From Spirochaetales bacterium (lineage in GTDB: Bacteria > Spirochaetota > Spirochaetia > Treponematales > UBA12059): a stretch of DNA of 64,000 nucleotides. The stretch lies in NCBI GenBank assembly GCA_016928955.1, contig JAFGJV010000004.1:350618-414617 (forward strand), in the 5' to 3' direction. Each line of letters starts with the position of its first letter. Position 1 is the stretch's first letter. The notes beneath the pieces are model-generated. The model was not told the origin of the DNA and searched no databases. It saw only the letters and a list, made by a program, of their open reading frames with translations. A program made the translations under genes and the position numbers. Positions 27,276-35,614 of the stretch are shown piece after piece.

Positions 27276-27281
27276 TAGAGT
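27276..27281 (+). promoter_or_regulatory. Candidate -10 box of maf, leaderless layout
   Basis: TAGAGT ends six bases before the ATG of maf, and there is no Shine-Dalgarno. The -35 region is weak (TTCCAC, about 18 bases upstream). Confidence 0.4.
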
Positions 27282-27287
27282 ACAGCC

Positions 27288-27896
27288 ATGTTCTCCGACA
27301 CCATCCTCCTTGCCAGTTCGTCGCCACGCAGGCAGCAGTTGCTTGCCGCCCTGGGCGTGCCCTTCGTAGCCGTATCCGCGGACATTGACGAAAGCGCCTG
27401 CGACCACATGCCGGTGTATGAACGGGTCCAGGAGCTGGCCAAACGCAAGTCCTTGGCCGGAGCCGACGCCTGGCGCTCGGCCCATGGCGTGGCCGACTGT
27501 CCTCGCTGGGTTCTGGGAGCGGATACCCTGGTCGCCCTGGACGGGACTGTCTTCGGCAAGCCTGCAGACCGCGAACACGCCCGGGCCATGCTGGAAACCC
27601 TGAGCGGACGCACGCACGAGGTGCTCACGGGCCTGGCCGTCTTGGACACGGCCAGCGGCGTTACGCGGATGATAGCGTCCAGAACAGACGTAAGCGTGGC
27701 CGCTATGGGTCAGGACGAGCTTACGTCCTACCTGGATACGGGCGAATGGATGGGGGCCGCCGGCGCCTACAGAGCCCAGGAACGCGCTGGTCTTTTCATC
27801 GAGCGGGTAAGCGGATCTTTCTCGGGGGTCGTGGGCTTGCCACTCCGGGAGTTTTATGTCATCCTTGGTCGGTCCGGGTACCCTCTCAGAAGGTGA
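27288..27896 (+). CDS. maf: Maf-family nucleotide pyrophosphatase
   Basis: A 202-residue Maf/HAM1-like protein that hydrolyses non-canonical nucleoside triphosphates; overproduction blocks septation in some bacteria. The N-terminal ILLASSSPRRQQLL motif and the catalytic-Asp block GADTLVALDGTVFGKP are intact. Length is typical. No SD is visible; a -10-like TAGAGT lies six bases upstream. The gene leads into rpsB after a 120-base leader. Confidence 0.93.
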   Translation: MFSDTILLASSSPRRQQLLAALGVPFVAVSADIDESACDHMPVYERVQELAKRKSLAGADAWRSAHGVADCPRWVLGADTLVALDGTVFGKPADREHARAMLETLSGRTHEVLTGLAVLDTASGVTRMIASRTDVSVAAMGQDELTSYLDTGEWMGAAGAYRAQERAGLFIERVSGSFSGVVGLPLREFYVILGRSGYPLRR

Positions 27897-27962
27897 CCGG
27901 GCACGAGCCCGGTGGCACAAGCCGCCTGGCCAACCATTTTCCGTCCCGGCCTCGCGCCGGGA
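27896..27962 (+). promoter_or_regulatory. rpsB leader with two GC hairpins
   Basis: Between maf and rpsB are ACCGGGC-ACGA-GCCCGGT (27896-27913), starting on the last base of the maf stop, and TCCCGG / CCGGGA (27944-27962). Neither is followed by T-runs. They could be a weak terminator plus a regulatory leader, since S2 synthesis is leader-regulated in some bacteria. Confidence 0.3.
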
Positions 27963-28016
27963 ACGAGAACAAGCGAAGGGGGCTCCGCCATGCGCGGGGC
28001 CGCGTTGGAGGAAATC

Positions 28017-28892
28017 GTGGCTGTAGTCACCATGAAAAGCCTCCTGGAGTCCGGAGTACACTTCGGCCACCAGGTGAAGCGCTGGGATCCTCGGATGAAG
28101 AAGTTCATCTTCGCCGAGCGTAACGGGATCCACATCATCGACCTGCAGAAGACCATCCAGTCTATCAAGGAAGCCTACGAGGCCGTCCGCAAGACGGTTG
28201 CCGCGGGCAGGCCGGTCCTGTTCGTCGGTACCAAGAAGCAGGCCCAGCAGGCCATACAGAAAGAAGCCGAGCGCTGCGAGCAGTTCTACGTGAACAATCG
28301 CTGGCTTGGCGGCATGCTCACCAACTTTGCCACGGTGCGCAAGTCCATTGAGCGCCTCATCAAGCTCGAAAAAGAGGATTTCTCCAGCCTTACCAAAAAG
28401 GAACAGGCCCAGCTCCAGAAGGAAAAAACAAAGCTGGACAAGAACCTTGCCGGCATCAAGGGCATGAACAAGCTCCCCGGCATCATCTTTGTAATCGACA
28501 CCCGCAAGGAAGCCATCGCCGTGGCGGAAGCCCAGCGCCTGGGAATCCCCATCGTCGCCGTGGTCGACACCAACTGCAATCCCGAGGGCATCACCTACCC
28601 CATCCCCGGCAACGATGACGCCATCCGCTCCATCAGCCTCTTTACCCAGATCATAGCCAACGCCGTGGTCGAGGCCGAGAGCGAGACCGGCCTTAAGATC
28701 ATCGAGACCCTGCAGGACGACGACGCGGCCCCCGCGGCTGACGCCGCTGCCGCCGCACCCACCGAGGACGAGGAAGTGGAAGTGGATCCGTCCACCTACG
28801 TGGCCAGCGCCGAGGCTGAGGCCGCGCCCGTTTCCGAGGAAAGCACCCCGGAAGAGCCCATCGTCGAAGAAGACAAGTTCTACACCAAATAA
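28017..28892 (+). CDS. rpsB: Ribosomal protein S2 with acidic C-terminal extension
   Basis: Small-subunit protein S2, 291 residues versus about 240 in E. coli. The conserved start is [19 protein letters not shown] (initiated at GTG) and [14 protein letters not shown] follows. Roughly the last 65 residues are an Ala/Glu/Asp/Pro-rich tail beyond the normal domain. I chose GTG at 28017 because GGAGG sits six bases upstream and the protein then starts like other S2 sequences. It is the first gene of the rpsB-tsf pair. Confidence 0.95.
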   Translation: MAVVTMKSLLESGVHFGHQVKRWDPRMKKFIFAERNGIHIIDLQKTIQSIKEAYEAVRKTVAAGRPVLFVGTKKQAQQAIQKEAERCEQFYVNNRWLGGMLTNFATVRKSIERLIKLEKEDFSSLTKKEQAQLQKEKTKLDKNLAGIKGMNKLPGIIFVIDTRKEAIAVAEAQRLGIPIVAVVDTNCNPEGITYPIPGNDDAIRSISLFTQIIANAVVEAESETGLKIIETLQDDDAAPAADAAAAAPTEDEEVEVDPSTYVASAEAEAAPVSEESTPEEPIVEEDKFYTK

Positions 28893-28902
28893 GGAGTCCC
28901 GC

Positions 28903-29751
28903 ATGGACATCAAGGCAAGCGACATCAAGAGTCTGCGCGACAAGACCGGCGCGGGTATGATGGACTGCAAGAAGGCCCTGGTAGAAGCCCAGGGCGATGT
29001 CAAGCAGGCCGAAAAGCTGATCAAGGAATGGGGCCTGGCCGGCGTCGAGAAGCGCGCCGGACGCGCCACCAACGAAGGCCGCATTTTCCTGGCGGAATCG
29101 CCTGAGGCCATAGCCCTGGTAGAGATTGACTGCGAGACCGACTTTGTGGCCCGCAACGAGGATTTCATAGCCTCTGGCAACAAGATGGCCGCCCTCTGCC
29201 TGGCCAAAGGCTACGACAAGCCCAACAACGAGCTTGAGGAGCAGGTGCGCGAGCTGGCCAGCGTCATCAAGGAAAACATCACGCTCAAGCGCGTGACCCT
29301 GGTTAAGGCCGCAGCCAACCAGTACCTGCACAGCTATGTCCACGGCGAAGGCAAGATCGGCGTCATCGTGACAGCCCAGAGCGACAAGGCGGATGCCTTC
29401 GCGTCCTCCGACGTGACCGGTTTCATCCACGACGTGGCCCTGCACATAGCCGCCTTCCACCCCATGTTCCTGGACCAGTCCCGCGTCGACGCGGCCTGGG
29501 TCAAGGAGCAGGAGGAAATCTTCCAGAAGCAGGTCGAGGGCGACGAGAAGATGAAGGGCAAGCCAGAGAACGTCATCCAGGGCGTGCTCAAGGGCAAGCT
29601 CCAGAAGTTGATGAGCGAAATCTGCCTCTTGGACCAGGGTTTTGTGAAGGACGAGAAACAGAAGGTTTCCGCCGTCATGGCCGCCGTGGGCAAGTCCGCC
29701 GGCGCGACCCTGTCCATCAGCGATTACGTATACGCCCGCGTGGGCGAATAA
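28903..29751 (+). CDS. tsf: Elongation factor Ts
   Basis: A 282-residue EF-Tu nucleotide exchange factor. The N-terminal UBA-like module (IKSLRDKTGAGMMDCKKALVEAQGD) and the first core signature (EIDCETDFVARNEDF) are intact. AAGGAG precedes the ATG. It lies ten bases after rpsB. A hairpin lies between it and frr, where pyrH is found in many other bacteria. Confidence 0.97.
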   Translation: MDIKASDIKSLRDKTGAGMMDCKKALVEAQGDVKQAEKLIKEWGLAGVEKRAGRATNEGRIFLAESPEAIALVEIDCETDFVARNEDFIASGNKMAALCLAKGYDKPNNELEEQVRELASVIKENITLKRVTLVKAAANQYLHSYVHGEGKIGVIVTAQSDKADAFASSDVTGFIHDVALHIAAFHPMFLDQSRVDAAWVKEQEEIFQKQVEGDEKMKGKPENVIQGVLKGKLQKLMSEICLLDQGFVKDEKQKVSAVMAAVGKSAGATLSISDYVYARVGE

Positions 29752-29766
29752 GCTCTTCGGCCGTCG

Positions 29767-29790
29767 GGCAAGCCCCATGATGGGCTTGCC
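29767..29790 (+). terminator. Hairpin after tsf
   Basis: A 9-bp stem, GGCAAGCCC / GGGCTTGCC, with a 6-base loop lies 15 bases after the tsf stop. There is no proper T-run, so it may be an attenuating or processing hairpin. Confidence 0.45.
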
Positions 29791-29896
29791 AGGCGGCTTG
29801 TTTGGTAGCACAGTGTAGTTTAAGGCGCGCAGGCGGCTGTCCGGCGCCATTCCATGCCACAGGGGGCCATGCGGCCCGCCATCCAGGGAGGAAACG

Positions 29897-30448
29897 ATGA
29901 GCGACATAAAAAGCGCATGCGAAGATCGGATGAAAAAGACCCTGTCCGCCTTGAAGGACGAGTTCGCTGGCATTCGCACCGGTCGCGCGTCGCCATCCAT
30001 CCTGGACAAACTGCGTGTCGACTACTACGGGGAGAAGACGCCCATAGCCCAGGTTGCCACGGTGTCCGTACCCGAGGCGAGGCTTATCGTCGTCCAGCCC
30101 TGGGATAAGGCCACCATAGGCGAAATCGAGAAGGCCATACTCAAGTCTGACCTTGGTCTCAATCCGTCCAACGACGGCAAGGTGATCCGCATATCCATCC
30201 CGCCCCTCACGGAGGAGCGCCGCAAGGACCTGGTCAAGCACGCCAAGGCGTCCGCCGAGCAGTCCCGCGTCGCCCTGCGCAATATCCGCCGCGACGGGCT
30301 TGAGGACCTGAAGAAGCTCAAGGACTCCGGCACGCCCGAGGACACCATCAAGAAATCCGAGGACGAACTCCAGAAACTCACCGATTCCTACGTTGCTCAT
30401 ATCAACAAGACCCTTGAGGACAAGGAAAAGGAGATCATGGAGGTCTGA
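29897..30448 (+). CDS. frr: Ribosome recycling factor
   Basis: A 183-residue RRF that, with EF-G, splits post-termination ribosomes. Conserved blocks include LKDEFAGIRTGRASPSILDKLRVDYYG and PPLTEERRKDLVKHAK. Length is normal. GGGAGGAAACG precedes the ATG. uppS follows three bases after the stop. Confidence 0.97.
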   Translation: MSDIKSACEDRMKKTLSALKDEFAGIRTGRASPSILDKLRVDYYGEKTPIAQVATVSVPEARLIVVQPWDKATIGEIEKAILKSDLGLNPSNDGKVIRISIPPLTEERRKDLVKHAKASAEQSRVALRNIRRDGLEDLKKLKDSGTPEDTIKKSEDELQKLTDSYVAHINKTLEDKEKEIMEV

Positions 30449-30451
30449 GCC

Positions 30452-31171
30452 ATGGCTCCGTCCGCTAACGCGTCGCCCGCCGTCCAGAACAGCTCCATTC
30501 CCGCCCACGTGGGCATCATCATGGACGGTAACGGCCGCTGGGCAAAGTCCCGGGGCCTGCCCCGCACCGATGGCCACAAGGAAGGCCTCAAGGTGGCCAA
30601 GCGCATCGTCAAGGCCGCCGAGGATCAGGGCGTGCGCTTCCTCTCCCTGTATACATGGAGCACGGAAAACTGGAAGCGCGCCGCAGAGGAAGTGGGCTTT
30701 CTCATGGGCCTTCTGCGTACGCATTTGGCCGCGGAACTGGATTTTTACCGCGAGAACGGCGTCAGGATAGTCCATTCGGGCGATCTTGGCGGCCTGCCTC
30801 CCGATATCGCTTCCGAGATTCGGAGCGTGGCATCCGACACGGCCGGCTACAGCGGCATTACGGTCAACCTGGCCATCAATTACGGCGGCCGTGACGAGGT
30901 TGTCAGGGCCGTGGCGGCCATGCAGAAAGACGGCGTGGCTGCAAGCGCGGCGGAATTGCGCGCGCGCCTGGACCAGCCGGCCATACCCGATCCGGACCTC
31001 ATCATCAGGACCGGCGGCGAGCGTCGTCTGTCCAACTTCCTTCTTTGGCAAGCCGCGTACGCGGAATTGTATTTCAGCGACACCCTCTGGCCGGACTGGA
31101 CGGCCGCCCATCTGGCGGAGGCCCTGGCCGACTACGCGGTCCGTGAGCGCAGATTTGGTGGTACCCCGTGA
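30452..31171 (+). CDS. uppS: Undecaprenyl diphosphate synthase
   Basis: A 239-residue cis-prenyltransferase making the C55 lipid carrier for peptidoglycan. Motif I HVGIIMDGNGRWAK holds the catalytic Asp, and RTGGERRLSNFLLWQAAYAELYF is the C-terminal family signature. GGAGG lies upstream of the ATG. The stop overlaps the cdsA GTG start. Confidence 0.96.
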   Translation: MAPSANASPAVQNSSIPAHVGIIMDGNGRWAKSRGLPRTDGHKEGLKVAKRIVKAAEDQGVRFLSLYTWSTENWKRAAEEVGFLMGLLRTHLAAELDFYRENGVRIVHSGDLGGLPPDIASEIRSVASDTAGYSGITVNLAINYGGRDEVVRAVAAMQKDGVAASAAELRARLDQPAIPDPDLIIRTGGERRLSNFLLWQAAYAELYFSDTLWPDWTAAHLAEALADYAVRERRFGGTP

Positions 31172-32034
31172 AAAACATCCTGTCCCGCGTGCTGTTGTTC
31201 TGTCTTGCCATCCCGGCCCTCTACGGTACCGCCCTGTTCCTGCCCTATGCCCGCCATGTCATCCTGGCCGTCCTCATTGTGGTCTTTGCCTGCGGGGCCG
31301 GCCTTGAGCTCCTCGCGCTCGCGGAACCCGGCGCATCGAGGGGCCGGAAGCTGACCGCTGCCCTGCTTGCTGGCCTGCCCACGGTAGCCGCCTACATGGG
31401 TGGCTATGTCCTTGCCGGACCTGCAGTGTCGGCTTGGCTGGTTTCCGTGGGACTGGCTGTGCTTGGCCTCTTTCTGGTCACGGGACTCGGCATGGCCTTT
31501 CCCCGCTCGCCTGAAGCCATGGCGCTCAGCCTGAAAAAAGCCTCAGCGAACGCCCTCCTGCTCGCCTACCCGGGCATGCTGGCGTCGTCCCTGATACCGG
31601 TCATAGGCACGCCGGGAATCGGCGGCCGCCTCATCGTGTGGTTCAGCCTCATCGTGTTCGCCAATGACAGCCTTGCCTGGCTCATAGGCATATCCCTGGG
31701 ACGCAGGCGGGGCATATTCAAGGCATCCCCCAACAAAAGCCTTGAGGGCCTCGTAGCGGGCATGGCCGGGAGCATAGGCGGGGCCATGGCCGGCCCCCTG
31801 TTGCTTCCCTCCCTCGTACCCCAAAGCTGGCTTCTTCTCGGGGCTGTAGGCTGTGGCCTGGGAGTGCTGGTGGTGGCCGGCGATCTGTTTGAATCGGCGC
31901 TGAAACGCGCCGCCGCAGTCAAGGACTCCGGGGCGGCCATTCCGGGACGGGGAGGCTTCCTGGATTCCTTTGACAGCATCCTGTTCGCGGCTCCGGCCTT
32001 CATGGTGTTCGTCTCCGTCCTTGGCCTTGCGTGA
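31168..32034 (+). CDS. cdsA: Phosphatidate cytidylyltransferase
   Basis: A 288-residue integral membrane enzyme converting phosphatidate and CTP to CDP-diacylglycerol. About seven or eight hydrophobic helices are visible. The C-terminal signature is KRAAAVKDSGAAIPGRGGFLDSFDS in overlapping parts. Two positions differ from the usual PGHGGxxDRxDS: His to Arg and Arg to Ser. The metal-binding Asp residues are kept. It starts at GTG overlapping the uppS stop (GTGA). Confidence 0.9.
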   Translation: MKNILSRVLLFCLAIPALYGTALFLPYARHVILAVLIVVFACGAGLELLALAEPGASRGRKLTAALLAGLPTVAAYMGGYVLAGPAVSAWLVSVGLAVLGLFLVTGLGMAFPRSPEAMALSLKKASANALLLAYPGMLASSLIPVIGTPGIGGRLIVWFSLIVFANDSLAWLIGISLGRRRGIFKASPNKSLEGLVAGMAGSIGGAMAGPLLLPSLVPQSWLLLGAVGCGLGVLVVAGDLFESALKRAAAVKDSGAAIPGRGGFLDSFDSILFAAPAFMVFVSVLGLA

Positions 32035-32041
32035 TTCCTCC

Positions 32042-33181
32042 ATGGACAGTCGCGTCAAGGTTGCGGTCATAGGGGCCACAGGATCCATAGGGACCCAGAC
32101 CCTGGACATTATCCGCAGGCACCCGGAGCGCTTCACAGCCGTGGCCCTGTCAGCCCACACCGGGCAGGACGCCCTCATCAAGGCTGCCAGCGTCCTTGAT
32201 GGCTCGCCCCTCCTGTGCCTGTCCGGGCGGCCATCCTCCAACGACAGGGTTCGCTACAGCGGTCAAGGAGCCCTTGAGCGTCTTCTTGAGGATTCGGAAG
32301 CCGACATAGTGGTGAACGCCGCCGCCGGGGCCGCGGGCCTGGGCGTCAGCCTGGCCGCCGTCCGCATGGGCAAGCGGCTGGCCCTGGCCAACAAGGAAAC
32401 CGTGGTCATGGCGGGCCGCCTGGTGCTGTCGGAGGCGTCGCGGGTTGGGTGCCCGGTCATCCCCGTCGATTCAGAGCATTCTGCCCTGTTCAACCTGATT
32501 CAGCGTTTCGGCCGATCTTCAGTCCGTTCCGTGGTCATAACGGCGTCCGGGGGCGCCTTCCGTGACCTGCCCGCGGAACGCATCGCTGGCGTAACGCTCA
32601 AGGACGCCCTGGCCCACCCCACCTGGTCGATGGGGCCAAAAATCACGGTGGACAGCGCGACCATGGGGAACAAAGGCCTTGAAGTAATAGAAGCATCCCG
32701 GCTTTTTGACCTTCAACCGGGGGACATAGACGTGGTCATCCACCCGGAAAGCCGGGTCCATTCGCTCATACGCACCAGGGAAGGATCCCTGTACGCCCAG
32801 CTGTCCAGGCCGGACATGCGCATACCCATACTGAACGCCCTGTCCTGGCCCGATCTGGCCGACGAGGACTGCGCCGACCTGGACCTGGCGTCCGCTTCTA
32901 TCACGTTCAGGGCCGTTGAGCCCGGACGCTATCCCCTGCTTGGCCTGGCCTACAGCGCCCTGCGGGCGGGCGAGGGGCACACGGACGCGTACAACGCGGC
33001 CAACGAGGAAGCCGTGGCTGCGTTCATGGACGGACGCCTGCCCTTTACCGAGATCTCGTCCGTTGTGGACGCGGTCCTGTCCCTGGACTGGCCAGTGGTC
33101 CTGGACAGCATACCAGCCGTGCTGGACACAGACACCCGCGCCCGAGAAGCTGCGCGCGGGGCGATAATGGAGCGCTCATGA
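32042..33181 (+). CDS. dxr: 1-deoxy-D-xylulose 5-phosphate reductoisomerase
   Basis: A 379-residue NADPH-dependent enzyme of the MEP isoprenoid pathway. VAVIGATGSIGTQTLDII is the NADPH site, ALANKETVVMAG and PVDSEHSALFNLI are substrate and metal blocks, and SGGAFRD follows. The start ATG lies seven bases after the cdsA stop without a good SD, so expression probably depends on coupling. Its presence with uppS shows local supply of isoprenoid precursor for the lipid carrier. Confidence 0.96.
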   Translation: MDSRVKVAVIGATGSIGTQTLDIIRRHPERFTAVALSAHTGQDALIKAASVLDGSPLLCLSGRPSSNDRVRYSGQGALERLLEDSEADIVVNAAAGAAGLGVSLAAVRMGKRLALANKETVVMAGRLVLSEASRVGCPVIPVDSEHSALFNLIQRFGRSSVRSVVITASGGAFRDLPAERIAGVTLKDALAHPTWSMGPKITVDSATMGNKGLEVIEASRLFDLQPGDIDVVIHPESRVHSLIRTREGSLYAQLSRPDMRIPILNALSWPDLADEDCADLDLASASITFRAVEPGRYPLLGLAYSALRAGEGHTDAYNAANEEAVAAFMDGRLPFTEISSVVDAVLSLDWPVVLDSIPAVLDTDTRAREAARGAIMERS

Positions 33182-34524
33182 CCATCATAACCATACTGCT
33201 GGGCCTGGCCGGCCTTGGCGTCGTCGTCTTTTTCCACGAACTCGGGCATTTCCTGGCCGCCCGGGCCGTGGGCGTTGAGGTTGAGGAATTTTCCCTGGGC
33301 TGGGGCCCCCAGCTCTTCGGGTTCACGCGGGGAAAAACGCATTACCGGGTATCCGTCCTGCCCATAGGCGGCTACTGCAAAATGAAGGGCGAGGATTCGT
33401 ATAGGCAGGCCATAGACCAACACCTGGACGAATTTCCGCGCGAGCCGGGCTCGTATTTCGGCGCGCATCCCCTGAAGCGCATCCTCATAGCCTTGGCCGG
33501 TCCCGCCTTCAACGTGATTCTGGCCTTTGCCATATACGTGGCTATAGCCGGCATCGGGTATACCATGCAAAGCTGGCCGAACCGCGTCGTCCTTGCCAGC
33601 GACTATAACGGCGCTCCCTCGCCAGCGGACGCGGCAGGCATCCAGACGGGAGACCGCATACTGTCGGTGGGCGGCACGGATATCAGGGGCTACTCCGACA
33701 TCCAGGAGCGCTTTGCCCTGTCCGCGGGCGACACGCTAGAGCTGGTGCTTGAGCGCAACGGGGCCGTCATAACAACGCAGGTAACGCCCGTGCTGGACAA
33801 GGAGACAGGGGCCGGCCGCGTCGGGCTGTACCCTTGGATAGAACCCGTGGTCCGCTCCACCGAAGGATCCGCGGCCTTGAGCGCCCTCGAGCCGGGGGAC
33901 AGGGTCAGCGCCATAGACGGCCGGCCGGTGGCCCATGTCATGGACCTTGAGCTGTACCTGGACTCCGCCCAGCCTCAGAAACCGGTCATCACCTACGTCC
34001 GGAACGGCCAAAGCCTTGAAACCTCAATCATGCTGTCGTACTCCAAAGGCGCGCCTGGCCTGGGCGTGCAGTGGCTGTACGAGAGCACACGCGTCACCTC
34101 TGACGGCATTCTGGACGCCCTCGGCGACGGCCTGAGGGAAACGGGAGCTACCATAGCGGCCACCTACCGTGGCCTGGCGTCATTGTTCCAGGGAGTCGAC
34201 GTGCTCAAGGCAGTATCTGGACCGGCGCGCATAACGTGGACGGTAGGCCAGGTGGCCACCGAGAGCCTGTCCAGCGAGGCTGGCGGCATGTACGTGACGG
34301 CCAGTTTTCTGGCCCTCCTGTCGATAGGGCTATTTGCCATGAACCTGCTGCCCATACCCCTTCTGGACGGGGGCTGGATCGTGCTCTTCGTGCTTGAATT
34401 CATCAGGGGCAAGGCCGCAAAGGTGAAAACCGTGCTCAGGTACCAGACCATAGGCTTTGTCGCGGTGGCGGGACTCTTCCTCCTGACCACCGTGGCCGAC
34501 ATCCTGTTTTTTTCCGGGCGGTAA
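33178..34524 (+). CDS. rseP: RseP-type site-2 intramembrane metalloprotease
   Basis: A 448-residue membrane zinc protease. FFHELGHFLAAR is the HExxH active site in the first helix, two PDZ-like domains lie in the middle (about 130-205 and 215-290), and LLPIPLLDGG carries the third ligand Asp near the C-terminus. It cleaves membrane-embedded anti-sigma factors or signal-peptide remnants in other bacteria; the substrate here is unknown. The start overlaps the dxr stop (ATGA). Confidence 0.95.
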   Translation: MTIITILLGLAGLGVVVFFHELGHFLAARAVGVEVEEFSLGWGPQLFGFTRGKTHYRVSVLPIGGYCKMKGEDSYRQAIDQHLDEFPREPGSYFGAHPLKRILIALAGPAFNVILAFAIYVAIAGIGYTMQSWPNRVVLASDYNGAPSPADAAGIQTGDRILSVGGTDIRGYSDIQERFALSAGDTLELVLERNGAVITTQVTPVLDKETGAGRVGLYPWIEPVVRSTEGSAALSALEPGDRVSAIDGRPVAHVMDLELYLDSAQPQKPVITYVRNGQSLETSIMLSYSKGAPGLGVQWLYESTRVTSDGILDALGDGLRETGATIAATYRGLASLFQGVDVLKAVSGPARITWTVGQVATESLSSEAGGMYVTASFLALLSIGLFAMNLLPIPLLDGGWIVLFVLEFIRGKAAKVKTVLRYQTIGFVAVAGLFLLTTVADILFFSGR

Positions 34525-34635
34525 GCCTGCTCCGGCCGGCACGATCGCGTTACCGGCCGCTTGCTAGCACGCCCCAGGCTGATCCCGTACGCGGCTAGCA
34601 TACGGGACCGCGTCAACGTACGTAAGGAGGCATCC

Positions 34636-35253
34636 ATGACAACCGTTACCTGCCGCTGCGACAACCAGATCGAGGTAGACGTTCCCGAACGCGTCAACCT
34701 GGACACGGACGCTTCGTCGCTCATGTCCATGCTGGACGCGTCGTTCCTTAGCCAGACCTGCCCGCGCTGCGGGGCACCCGTCCGGCCGGAATTCTCCGTG
34801 AGGGTGTCATGGCCGACCAAGGGCATGGATGTGCAGGTGCTGCCCGAACTGGATCGGATATCCGTTTACCGGGATAAGGCCGACGCGCCCAAGGGCGTTG
34901 AGATACTGGTCGGCTATCCCGAACTGTTTGAGCGCGTGCGCGAACTCAGGGACGGCCTGGATCCCAGGGCCGTGGAAATAGTAAAGTACTATCTGCTGGA
35001 AAAGGCGGAGGAAAGCGAGCCGGACGCGGACGTGACCGTGCTCTACCACGCCAAGGAGGGCGAGCGCCTGGTGTTCCATGTTCTTGGCTTCAAGTCCGGC
35101 GACACCGGCGTGGTCAAGCTGCCCGTAGACACCTACAGTCGCGCTTTTGATGGCCTCAAGGACAGCATGTCCCGTGAGCCCTTCCAGTCTGTGTTCCAGG
35201 GCGCGTACCGGTCCATAAACAAACTGGCGTTCCTGGACGACGAGGAAGCCTGA
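34636..35253 (+). CDS. CpXC-domain protein
   Basis: A 205-residue soluble protein starting TVTCRCDNQ and containing QTCPRCGAP, a pattern of the CpXC family of putative zinc-binding proteins. The C-terminal half is alpha/beta with no catalytic motif. The start is supported by a strong SD (AAGGAGG). A 112-base gap with a CCCGTA/TACGGG hairpin (34585-34607) separates it from rseP, so it may have its own promoter. Function unknown. Confidence 0.85.
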   Translation: MTTVTCRCDNQIEVDVPERVNLDTDASSLMSMLDASFLSQTCPRCGAPVRPEFSVRVSWPTKGMDVQVLPELDRISVYRDKADAPKGVEILVGYPELFERVRELRDGLDPRAVEIVKYYLLEKAEESEPDADVTVLYHAKEGERLVFHVLGFKSGDTGVVKLPVDTYSRAFDGLKDSMSREPFQSVFQGAYRSINKLAFLDDEEA

Positions 35254-35258
35254 CGCTA

Positions 35259-35286
35259 GTCCGGTTCCGCCTACGCGGAGCCGGAC
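35259..35286. terminator. Bidirectional hairpin between convergent genes
   Basis: A 12-bp stem, GTCCGGTTCCGC / GCGGAGCCGGAC with one G-T pair, and a 4-base loop. It lies five bases after the CpXC stop and just before the end of the ComFB-like gene. T-runs are short. Confidence 0.6.
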
Positions 35287-35289
35287 CCT

Positions 35290-35586
35290 TTAGGCATGCG
35301 AGGGGTTGGCCTTGACCCGGCGTATGGCGTCGTCCACGGCCTTCCTGACAGCCTCGGCATAGTCGCCCTCGGCCTTGGCCTGGGCGTAGAACGTGCCCAT
35401 CAGGGACGCGTGGTACAGGGGCCTCAGGGAGTTGAGAGCCAGGGCGGCCATGTCTATGACGCAGTCCTGGCATTCGCATATGCCCTCTGCCGCGGCATTG
35501 TCCAGGCGCTTGCCCAGCTCGTCCAGGACCATGCGTTCGGAATCATTGACCAGAATGGACAAGTCGTAGCGTTTTTCCAAATCCAT
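35290..35586 (-). CDS. ComFB-like protein
   Basis: A 98-residue protein matching the ComFB pattern: ERMVLDELGKRLDN, then a cysteine cluster C-E-C-Q-D-C, then DMAALALNSLRPLYHAS. ComFB was named from the Bacillus competence operon and some homologues bind cyclic di-nucleotides; a role here is not established. The ATG with GGAGGAG upstream was chosen over a longer frame that runs into dnaB. It lies 28 bases after the dnaB stop. Confidence 0.85.
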   Translation of the reverse strand: MDLEKRYDLSILVNDSERMVLDELGKRLDNAAAEGICECQDCVIDMAALALNSLRPLYHASLMGTFYAQAKAEGDYAEAVRKAVDDAIRRVKANPSHA

Positions 35587-35614
35587 GTGTGCTCCTCCGC
35601 CTGACAGAGGAAGT

